The notes under the pieces: model-generated
What the model was told of the DNA's origin: nothing
Database searches by the model: none
The model's input: only the letters and a program-made list of their open reading frames with translations
From: an uncultured Gemmiger sp.
Lineage (GTDB): Bacteria; Bacillota; Clostridia; Oscillospirales; Ruminococcaceae
Assembly (NCBI GenBank): GCA_944388125.1
Contig: CALXHO010000002.1
Location: 26,154-90,153 of the forward strand
DNA: 64,000 bases
Direction of reading: 5' to 3'
Shown here: positions 42,613 to 48,784 of the stretch, one piece after another
Position numbering within the stretch: the first letter of the stretch is position 1
How the letters are laid out: every line of letters begins with the position of its first letter
Made by a program: the position numbers and the translations under genes

Positions 42613-42641
42613 TTGCCAAACAGTGCCGTGCGGGGTATAAT
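42613..42641 (+). promoter_or_regulatory. Promoter of aspS
   Basis: TTGCCA (42613-42618), a 17-base spacer and TATAAT (42636-42641). The -10 lies at the right foot of a GC-rich inverted repeat (GCCCCGC with GCGGGG) that trails the pullulanase gene. The initial transcript carries TGTCAACAACAAAACAG, nearly identical to the pullulanase promoter. Confidence 0.85.
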
Positions 42642-42685
42642 GATATGTCAACAACAAAACAGGGAACCGAAAAGGGGATATTACT

Positions 42686-44470
42686 ATGGAAACGATGGGC
42701 AACCTGCGCCGCACCAACTACTGCGGCGAGGTCAGCATGGCGAATGTGGGCCAGGAGATGACAGTCTGCGGCTCCATCGCCCGCAGCCGCGACAAGGGCG
42801 GCATCATCTTCGCCGACCTGCGGGATACCACCGGCATTCTGCAGCTGGTGTTCGACGAGGACACCCCCAAGGACGTCTTTGCCAAGGCCGAAAGCCTGAA
42901 GAGTGAATATGTGGTCATCTGCCGCGGCAAGCTGCGGGAGCGTGCCTCCAAGACCGACAAGATCTCCACCGGCGATGTGGAGCTCTACGTCTCGGAGCTG
43001 TGCATCCTCAGCGAGGCACAGACCACGCCGTTCGAGATCCGCGACGGCATCAATGTCAACGATGACCTGCGCCTGCGCTACCGCTATCTGGACCTGCGCC
43101 GTCCCTCCATGCATGAGCCGATTGTGCTGCGCTCCAAGATCTGCCAGATCATCCGCAACTATTTCTGCGACAACCACTTCTGTGAGATCGAGACGCCCAC
43201 CCTCATCAAGTCCACGCCGGAGGGCGCCCGTGACTATCTGGTGCCCAGCCGCGTGCAGCCGGGCCACTTCTACGCTTTGCCCCAGAGCCCCCAGCTCTAC
43301 AAGCAGATCCTCATGCTGTCCGGCTTTGACCGCTACTTCCAGATCGCTCGCTGCTACCGGGACGAGGACCTGCGCGCCGACCGTCAGCCCGAGTTCACCC
43401 AGGTGGACGAGGAAATGTCCTTTGTCACCGAGGACGATATCATGACCATCAACGAGGGTCTGATCAAGCGTCTGTGGAAGGAAATGCTGGGCATCGACGT
43501 GGCCACGCCCTTCGTCCGCATGCCCTGGGCGGAAGCCATGTCCCGCTTCGGCTCCGACAAGCCCGACACCCGCTTCGGCCTGGAGATCCAGGATGTCACC
43601 GAGGTGTTCCGCGGCACCGAGTTCAAGCCCTTCGCCGCTGTACTGGAGGCGGGCGGTTCCATCCGCGCCATCAATGCCAAGGGCATGGCCGACAAGCTCA
43701 GCCGCAAGAACATCGACAAGCTGGGCGACGTGGCCAAGACCTACGGCGCCAAGGGCCTGGCATACAGCCGCCTGACCGCCGACGGCACCTCCTCCAGCTT
43801 TGAGAAGTTCCTCACCGAGGAGGAAAAGACCCGCCTCTACCAGGCCATGAACCTGGAGACCGGCGACGTGCTGCTCATCGTCAGCGACAACGACTGGGTC
43901 AAGGCCTGCACCGCTCTGGGCCAGGTCCGTCTGGACATTGCCCGCAAGCATGACCTGATTGACCCCGACCTCTTCAACTTCCTGTGGGTGGTGGACTTCC
44001 CGCTGTTTGAGTACAGCGAGCAGGAAGGCCGCTGGATGGCCATGCACCATCCCTTCACCCTGCCCCGTGCCGAGGACATCGACAAGGTGGAGAGCGACCC
44101 CGGCGCCTGCCGTGCGGTTGCCTACGACATCGTCCTCAACGGCGTCGAGATGGGCGGCGGCTCCATGCGTATCAACGACCCCGCCCTGCAGGACCGCATG
44201 TTCCATGCCCTGGGCTTCACCGAGGAGAAGGCCCGTCAGAGCTTCGGCTTCCTGATGGACGCCTACAAGTACGGTGCACCCCCGCACGGCGGTATGGCCT
44301 ACGGCCTGGACCGCATGGTCATGCTCATGCTCAAGAAGGACTCCATCCGTGACGTCATCGCCTTCCCCAAGGTACAGAACGCCGGCGAGCCCATGTCCGG
44401 CGCCCCCGATGTGGTCGATCCCCAGCAGCTCAAGGATCTGTCCATTGCGCTGACGCTGGCAGACAAGTAA
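42686..44470 (+). CDS. aspS: Aspartyl-tRNA synthetase
   Basis: A 594-residue class IIb synthetase that charges tRNA-Asp (and possibly tRNA-Asn in organisms with AdT, not determinable here). N-terminal OB-fold for the anticodon (VCGSIARSRDKGGIIFADLRD split at about 28-48), motif 1 near ETPTLIKSTPEGARDYL, motif 2 FQIARCYRDEDLRADRQPEF (in parts), a bacterial-type GAD insertion in the middle, and motif 3 GMAYGLDRMVMLM at the C-terminus. Full length for a bacterial enzyme. AAGGGGATA precedes the ATG. A strong terminator follows. Confidence 0.97.
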   Translation: METMGNLRRTNYCGEVSMANVGQEMTVCGSIARSRDKGGIIFADLRDTTGILQLVFDEDTPKDVFAKAESLKSEYVVICRGKLRERASKTDKISTGDVELYVSELCILSEAQTTPFEIRDGINVNDDLRLRYRYLDLRRPSMHEPIVLRSKICQIIRNYFCDNHFCEIETPTLIKSTPEGARDYLVPSRVQPGHFYALPQSPQLYKQILMLSGFDRYFQIARCYRDEDLRADRQPEFTQVDEEMSFVTEDDIMTINEGLIKRLWKEMLGIDVATPFVRMPWAEAMSRFGSDKPDTRFGLEIQDVTEVFRGTEFKPFAAVLEAGGSIRAINAKGMADKLSRKNIDKLGDVAKTYGAKGLAYSRLTADGTSSSFEKFLTEEEKTRLYQAMNLETGDVLLIVSDNDWVKACTALGQVRLDIARKHDLIDPDLFNFLWVVDFPLFEYSEQEGRWMAMHHPFTLPRAEDIDKVESDPGACRAVAYDIVLNGVEMGGGSMRINDPALQDRMFHALGFTEEKARQSFGFLMDAYKYGAPPHGGMAYGLDRMVMLMLKKDSIRDVIAFPKVQNAGEPMSGAPDVVDPQQLKDLSIALTLADK

Positions 44471-44483
44471 ACCATTACCCTGC

Positions 44484-44520
44484 GGGCGCATCCCTTCCAT
44501 CCGGGATGCGCCCGTTTTTT
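44484..44520 (+). terminator. Intrinsic terminator of aspS
   Basis: GGGCGCATCCC pairs perfectly with GGGATGCGCCC and is followed by GTTTTTT. Confidence 0.93.
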
Positions 44521-44531
44521 GCGGCAAAAAT

Positions 44532-44582
44532 ACAGGCAGGGCCCGCAGCGGGAGCGTTCTCTCGCTGCGGGCCCTGCCTTTT
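44532..44582. terminator. Long hairpin terminator facing the DUF4349 gene
   Basis: AGGCAGGGCCCGCAGCG pairs with CGCTGCGGGCCCTGCCT (17 bp). On the minus strand, TGTATTTTTG follows, so it ends the DUF4349 message; a TTTT on the plus side allows bidirectional use. Confidence 0.88.
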
Positions 44583-44603
44583 GTGTATCAGAGGAAAAAC
44601 GGG

Positions 44604-45635
44604 TCAGTACTTGGGACCGGAGGATTTCGGCGGCTGGTTCTCTCTGCCGGGGGCAGGTGTTTCCGCCGGGGCCTCGTCGGTGGGGACGGTGTAGGTGGCT
44701 TCCGGACCGGCGCCGGGGGCCGGGGGAGAGGGCGGCCCGGGACGGGGACGGCGGGGATGAGTCCTGGCCCGGCGGCGTCCCGCCAGGACACAGAGCACGA
44801 TGATGACCGCCGCCACCAGGATCAGGGGCATCAGGTAGACCACGGCCAGGAAAACATTCTGCACCAGGGAGGCAAAAGCCCGCCAGCCGCCGAAGAAGGC
44901 CTCGGCCAGACGGTCGGCAAAGGTGACGCCGGTGGGGGTCAGGGTGGCGACCTCGCTCAGGTAGATGTCCACGGTGGAGTAGGTCACCTGATCCTGCATG
45001 GCCCGCAGCTGACCGGTGTAGCTCTCGATCTGGTACTGCACGTCGGACAGCTGGCTCTCGATCTCCAGCAGGTCGGCGGTGGTCTCGGCCTGGTCGGCCA
45101 GCTGGTTCAGGCGGTCGCGCTGGGCCTCCAGGGCGGTCAGGCGGGCCTCCACGTCAATGTAATTGCTGGTGATGTCGTCGGTGCTCTCACTCTGGCTCAG
45201 GACGTTGCCCGTCTCACCGAGGGAGGTCAGCAGGGAAGCATAGTTTTCCACCGGCACGCGCACGGTATACTGGGCGCTGCGGTTGGCGTCCTGGGCGTTG
45301 CCGTACTGGTAGGAACTCTCCAGATAGGCCCCCGCCGCCTCCACTGCATCCAGAATGCCCTGCCGGGTGGTGTCGTAGTCGGTGGATTCCATCTCCACGC
45401 TGGCGGTGTAGACGATCTTGCGGGAGGACTCGGCGGTGGCCTCCGGGGAGATCAGGGGCGCGCTGCTGCCGGAACCGGCCGATTCCTGGGGTGCGGAGGC
45501 CGAGGAGTCCATGGTGACCTCGGTGGTCCCGGCGGCGGTGCCGTTGCTCTTGGCGCCGCAGCCTGCCAGCCCCAGCAGCAGGGCAGCGGCCAGCGCAAAC
45601 CCGGTCAGCCGGATGGGGAAACGGTTGTCTTTCAT
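44604..45635 (-). CDS. DUF4349 lipoprotein
   Basis: A 343-residue lipoprotein. The lipobox LLGLAGC puts the lipidated Cys near residue 26; the DUF4349 core spans about 70-235 (VYTASVEMESTDYD, a coiled-coil block rich in E/Q/L at RLTALEAQRDRLNQLADQAE and YSTVDIYLSEV), followed by one membrane span at about 268-292 and a basic, Pro-rich tail. Family function is unknown. The start at 45635 has AAAGGAG upstream; longer in-frame readings lack a ribosome site. It is downstream of the Fur/PerR gene but separated by a terminator. Confidence 0.85.
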   Translation of the reverse strand: MKDNRFPIRLTGFALAAALLLGLAGCGAKSNGTAAGTTEVTMDSSASAPQESAGSGSSAPLISPEATAESSRKIVYTASVEMESTDYDTTRQGILDAVEAAGAYLESSYQYGNAQDANRSAQYTVRVPVENYASLLTSLGETGNVLSQSESTDDITSNYIDVEARLTALEAQRDRLNQLADQAETTADLLEIESQLSDVQYQIESYTGQLRAMQDQVTYSTVDIYLSEVATLTPTGVTFADRLAEAFFGGWRAFASLVQNVFLAVVYLMPLILVAAVIIVLCVLAGRRRARTHPRRPRPGPPSPPAPGAGPEATYTVPTDEAPAETPAPGRENQPPKSSGPKY

Positions 45636-45804
45636 GTCTTCACACTCCTTTGTACTGCGCCGGAGGGACGGGGCCGGGGATGCGCCGCCGCCCTGGGCGT
45701 GGTGGAATTTCCTTTCACTGCCTTTCACTACTATAACACGGAAAAAGTCCCGGAATGTTTCTTCCTCCTGGAATATTTTGGGGACCGGCGGCCGGGAAAA
45801 GAAG

Positions 45805-45849
45805 GACAGCCTCCGCCGTGCCTTTTCCAAGGACACGGCAGAGGCTGTC
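45805..45849 (-). terminator. Intrinsic terminator of the PerR/Fur gene
   Basis: A long inverted repeat (GACAGCCTC.GCCGTG with CACGGC.GAGGCTGTC, one mismatch) is followed on the minus strand by CTTCTTTTCCC. Confidence 0.75.
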
Positions 45850-45854
45850 GCAGG

Positions 45855-46235
45855 TCAGTTGAGCGTCTTTTCCATGGCGCGGCGGCATTCGGGGCAGAGA
45901 TAGTGCACCGTCAGCTGGTAGGAGCGCACCTCGGTCCTGATGGCGGCTTCCAGTTCCCGCACCAGTCCCACCACCGGCACGTCGCGCAGGCTGTGGCAGC
46001 CGTCGCAGTACAGGTGCCCGTGGGGGGCGGCAGTCTTGTCAAAACGGTCGGGGCCGGAGGGCATCTCCAGCCGGGCAATTTCGTGATCCTGTTCCATCAG
46101 CTTGAGGTTGCGATAGACCGTGCCCCGCGCAATGCTGGGCATGCGGCGGCGTGCCTCGGCAAAGATCTCATCGGCCGTCAGATGGCCGGGATCGTTGTGC
46201 ATGATGTCAAGGATCAGAGCACGTTGTCTGGTCAT
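45855..46235 (-). CDS. PerR-like Fur-family regulator
   Basis: A 126-residue metalloregulator. An N-terminal winged helix (RGTVYRNLKLMEQ) is followed by the metal-binding dimerisation domain: RFDKTAAPHGHLYCDGC contributes the Asp/His metal site and the first zinc cysteine pair (CDGC), and CPEC is the second pair. The pattern R.D..(7)H.H is typical of PerR, which senses hydrogen peroxide by oxidation of a metal-bound histidine. It is divergent from rubrerythrin, a standard PerR target. The ATG at 46235 has GGATCC only as a weak ribosome site. Its own promoter overlaps a perfect inverted repeat, implying autoregulation. Confidence 0.88.
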   Translation of the reverse strand: MTRQRALILDIMHNDPGHLTADEIFAEARRRMPSIARGTVYRNLKLMEQDHEIARLEMPSGPDRFDKTAAPHGHLYCDGCHSLRDVPVVGLVRELEAAIRTEVRSYQLTVHYLCPECRRAMEKTLN

Positions 46236-46264
46236 GGGCGGTGGATCCTTTCTGATTTAGATTC

Positions 46265-46282
46265 ATTCTTAATTATAAGAAT
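46265..46282. promoter_or_regulatory. Candidate PerR/Fur operator
   Basis: ATTCTTA-ATTA-TAAGAAT is a perfect 7-4-7 inverted repeat overlapping the -10 of the regulator gene. It resembles AT-rich Fur/PerR boxes in size and composition. Confidence 0.6.
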
Positions 46283-46306
46283 ACTCTATCCAGGACTTCC
46301 TGTCAA
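46278..46306 (-). promoter_or_regulatory. Promoter of the PerR-like gene
   Basis: Minus-strand TTGACA (46301-46306), a 17-base spacer and TATTCT (46278-46283). Confidence 0.7.
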
Positions 46307-46359
46307 GCATTGTCGGATGGCCGCGGATAAAAAAATATAGAACTTTCGCAAAAAAACGC

Positions 46360-46388
46360 TTGACTTTGCCGGGAGAACCGTGTATTAT
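46360..46388 (+). promoter_or_regulatory. Promoter of the rubrerythrin gene
   Basis: TTGACT (46360-46365), a 17-base spacer and TATTAT (46383-46388). TTATAAT at 46385-46391 is the half-site form found in PerR boxes. Confidence 0.75.
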
Positions 46389-46459
46389 AATTTCAGACAA
46401 AATCTTAAAAATTTGACAGAAATCACGATATTACATTTTGAATCAGGAGGATATTGACT

Positions 46460-47002
46460 ATGGAATTCAAAGGCAGCAAGACCGAGAAAAACCTGTGGGA
46501 AGCTTTCGCCGGCGAGAGCCAGGCCCGCAACAAGTACACCTACTTTGCCTCCAAGGCCAAGAAGGAAGGCTATGAGCAGATTGCTTCCCTGTTCACCTCC
46601 ACCGCCGACAACGAGAAGGAGCATGCCAAGATCTGGTTCAAGCTCCTGATGGAGGGCGGCGAGATTCCCGATACCCTGACCTGCCTCAAGATGGCCGCCG
46701 CCGGTGAGAACGAGGAGCACACTTCCATGTATCCCCGCATGGCTGCCGAGGCCAAGGAGGAGGGCTTTGACGACATCGCCCGCCTGTTCTCCATGGTTGC
46801 CGACATCGAGAAGGAGCATGAGGAGCGCTACAAGGCCCTGGCCGCCAACATCGAGAACGGACGCGTCTTTGCCCGCGAGACCGAGCAGGTCTGGCAGTGC
46901 CGCAACTGCGGATACGTCTACATCGGCCTGCACGCTCCCGAAAAGTGCCCCGTCTGCGCCCATCCCAAGGCCTACTTTGAGCTGAAGAGCTCCAACTATT
47001 GA
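46460..47002 (+). CDS. Rubrerythrin
   Basis: A 180-residue non-heme iron peroxidase. Residues 1-140 form the ferritin-like four-helix diiron domain (ENLWEAFAGESQARNKYTYF is here NLWEAFAGESQARNKYTYF, with glutamate ligands in the helices, and DIEKEHEERY later); residues about 148-175 form the rubredoxin-like FeS4 site (CRNCGYVYIG and CPVCAHP). It reduces hydrogen peroxide with electrons from a rubredoxin, such as the one at 18.3 kb. AGGAGG is 9 bases before the ATG. Divergent from a PerR-like gene. Confidence 0.97.
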   Translation: MEFKGSKTEKNLWEAFAGESQARNKYTYFASKAKKEGYEQIASLFTSTADNEKEHAKIWFKLLMEGGEIPDTLTCLKMAAAGENEEHTSMYPRMAAEAKEEGFDDIARLFSMVADIEKEHEERYKALAANIENGRVFARETEQVWQCRNCGYVYIGLHAPEKCPVCAHPKAYFELKSSNY

Positions 47003-47025
47003 TGGCGCACTGAACCACACAGACT

Positions 47026-47060
47026 GCCGCCCCCTCTCTGCGGAGAGGGGGCGGCTTTTT
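47026..47060 (+). terminator. Intrinsic terminator of rubrerythrin
   Basis: GCCGCCCCCTCTC pairs perfectly with GAGAGGGGGCGGC around TGCG, followed by TTTTT. Confidence 0.95.
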
Positions 47061-47235
47061 GTCATACAATCGTCAGAGATGTAAAAGAATCACAAAAATA
47101 ATTTATAGTTATCTGAAATACTGGTATTATTATCCAATAACGAGAAGCGTTTGGCAAGGAAAAATCCATTCCCGGCCCCTGTCACCCGGATGGAAGAAAA
47201 AACTTTGCCCGTATGCAAAAAAAGGAGGTCATTGT

Positions 47236-48022
47236 GTGAAACTGCGTGTTGTATCCCTGTTTTGTGCCCTGGTTCTGTCGGTGTCCCTGCTGGCCGGATG
47301 CGGTTCGGCCGGGTCGTCCGACTCCGGCGCCGAGCCCCAGTCTGCCCCAGTCTGCCCCTGTCACCGAGGCCACGCCGGAACCTAACGCCGAACCTGCTGC
47401 CGAACCTGCGGCGGACCCCACGCCGGAACCGGACGTGGAGGAAGCGGAACAGGCTGAGATCCAGCTGGGCAGCTGGGACGGCCAGACCTACACCAACAGC
47501 TGGACGGGGATCACCTTCACGCTGCCGGATGGCTGGACACCGCTGACCAGTGAGCAGATCCTGCAGATCGTGGGCGCCGGCAACGACGTGGTGGAGGACA
47601 GCCTGGATCTGGAGTCGGGTTCTCTCTCGGCGGACACCGGCGGGATAGATACCTACGACTTTTATGCCATGCGTGCGGACGGCACCGCCGGTTTCTTCTG
47701 TGACATCGTGAACCCGGCCGCAGCGGGGACGCCCTCCATGACGCCGGAGGAATATGTACAGCAGGCCAGCGCCATGCTGCAGGTGATGGACGGGATCACC
47801 GTATCGACCGAGGAACCGGAGGAGACCACCTTCGGCCCCCTGTCCGGCATTCAGCTGAACATGACCACAACTGCCGACGCCACGGGACTGACCACAGCGA
47901 TGAGCTACTTTGTCAGTGCAAAGGACGGCTATCTGCTGGTGTATTTCCTGTCGGCCAGTTCCCAGGAGGGGCTCACCGAAGTGATCGACCTGATCAAGCA
48001 GATCGACGGCACCCAGACCTGA
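47236..48022 (+). pseudogene. Lipoprotein gene interrupted by a 10-bp tandem duplication (+1 frameshift)
   Basis: The GTG at 47236, 8 bases after AAAGGAGG, starts a lipoprotein signal peptide (KLRVVSLFCALVLSVSLLAGC) that runs into a stop at 47385. The rest of the protein continues in the next frame to 48022 (QSAPVTEATPEPNAEP..., about 220 residues including GITFTLPDGW and EQILQIVGAGNDVVED). The break is explained by two copies of CCCCAGTCTG at 47335-47344 and 47345-47354: removing one restores a continuous reading through AEPQSAPVTEAT and a lipoprotein of about 258 residues. The body matches no family I can name. It could be a pseudogene, a phase-variable switch or a sequencing artefact. Confidence 0.8.
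47335..47354 (+). repeat. 10-bp tandem duplication
   Basis: CCCCAGTCTG is repeated head to tail at 47335-47344 and 47345-47354, then CCCC again. The unit length is not a multiple of three, so gain or loss of one copy switches the frame of the surrounding lipoprotein gene. Confidence 0.95.
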
Positions 48023-48039
48023 TCGTGGAATAAACAGAA

Positions 48040-48077
48040 AAAGGCCTCCGGTCTCTTGCATGAGACCGGAGGCCTTT
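48040..48077. terminator. Bidirectional intrinsic terminator
   Basis: AAAGGCCTCCGGTCTC pairs perfectly (16 bp) with GAGACCGGAGGCCTTT around TTGCAT; it separates the convergent lipoprotein and M15 peptidase genes. Confidence 0.93.
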
Positions 48078-48090
48078 CCTGACGGGGGCG

Positions 48091-48780
48091 TTACGGGTCA
48101 ATGACGGTGGAGGTGCGCCCGATGCCTACCACCGCGGAGGCGAGCTTCTTCCAGGTATTGCAGCCGCAGACGCCGTCGGCGGTCAGGCCGAAGGCTTTCT
48201 GCGCCGCCTTGAGGGCGCTCTCGGTCCTGCTGCCGAAGGCGCCGTCCAGCGTGCCGGTGGAGTAGCCCAGGGCGTTGAGGGCATCCTGCAGGATCAGCAC
48301 ATAGGTGCTCTTGCTGCCCCGGCGGACGGTGGGATAGCCTGCCGTGGTGCCGGAACAGGCAGGCGTGCCGTAGCGGCGGTCAAAATGGACCCAGGTGGGG
48401 GTCATAGAGAGAGGCTCCACGTACCCCCAGGCTCCGGTGGCCACGGCGGTGTTGTAGATCTTGCGGCGGTTGGCACTGGTGGTGCTCTGGCCCACGTCGA
48501 AGGCGACACCGGCATAATGCTGGCTGGTGGTGCCGTGGCCGCCCTCCCAGATGCGCTTGAAGGCATATCCCACCGGGATGCTTGCGCCGTAACTGCGGCG
48601 GGTCAGGTTCCAGGCCTCCATGGCGGCCACCGTCGTCCACAGGACCGACGACTTGGAGGAGCCGCGGAACTCCCGTACCCGCAGGGTGGTACCGTAGCTG
48701 TATGGCATGGAATCGCTCTCGGACAGGGTGTAGGTGTACAGTTTGTCGGTGTAGGCGTCGTAAACAAATACTTTTGCCAT
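48091..48780 (-). CDS. M15-type peptidase with C-terminal peptidoglycan-binding domain
   Basis: A 229-residue protein. Residues about 60-135 carry the metal ligands of M15/VanY-like carboxypeptidases: S86-Q-H88 with D95 in SQHYAGVAFDVG, and H132 in TWVHFD. A peptidoglycan-binding (PGBD, PF01471-type) domain follows at about 148-215 (RRGSKSTYVLILQDALNALG, DGAFGSRTESALKAAQKAFGLTADGV in pieces). No signal peptide is visible, so it may reach the wall through lysis, the spore or an unusual export route. It starts 4 bases after the long peptidoglycan-binding gene, with GAGGAA upstream, and is likely co-transcribed. Fold assigned by motif only. Confidence 0.8.
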   Translation of the reverse strand: MAKVFVYDAYTDKLYTYTLSESDSMPYSYGTTLRVREFRGSSKSSVLWTTVAAMEAWNLTRRSYGASIPVGYAFKRIWEGGHGTTSQHYAGVAFDVGQSTTSANRRKIYNTAVATGAWGYVEPLSMTPTWVHFDRRYGTPACSGTTAGYPTVRRGSKSTYVLILQDALNALGYSTGTLDGAFGSRTESALKAAQKAFGLTADGVCGCNTWKKLASAVVGIGRTSTVIDP

Positions 48781-48784
48781 GGTG

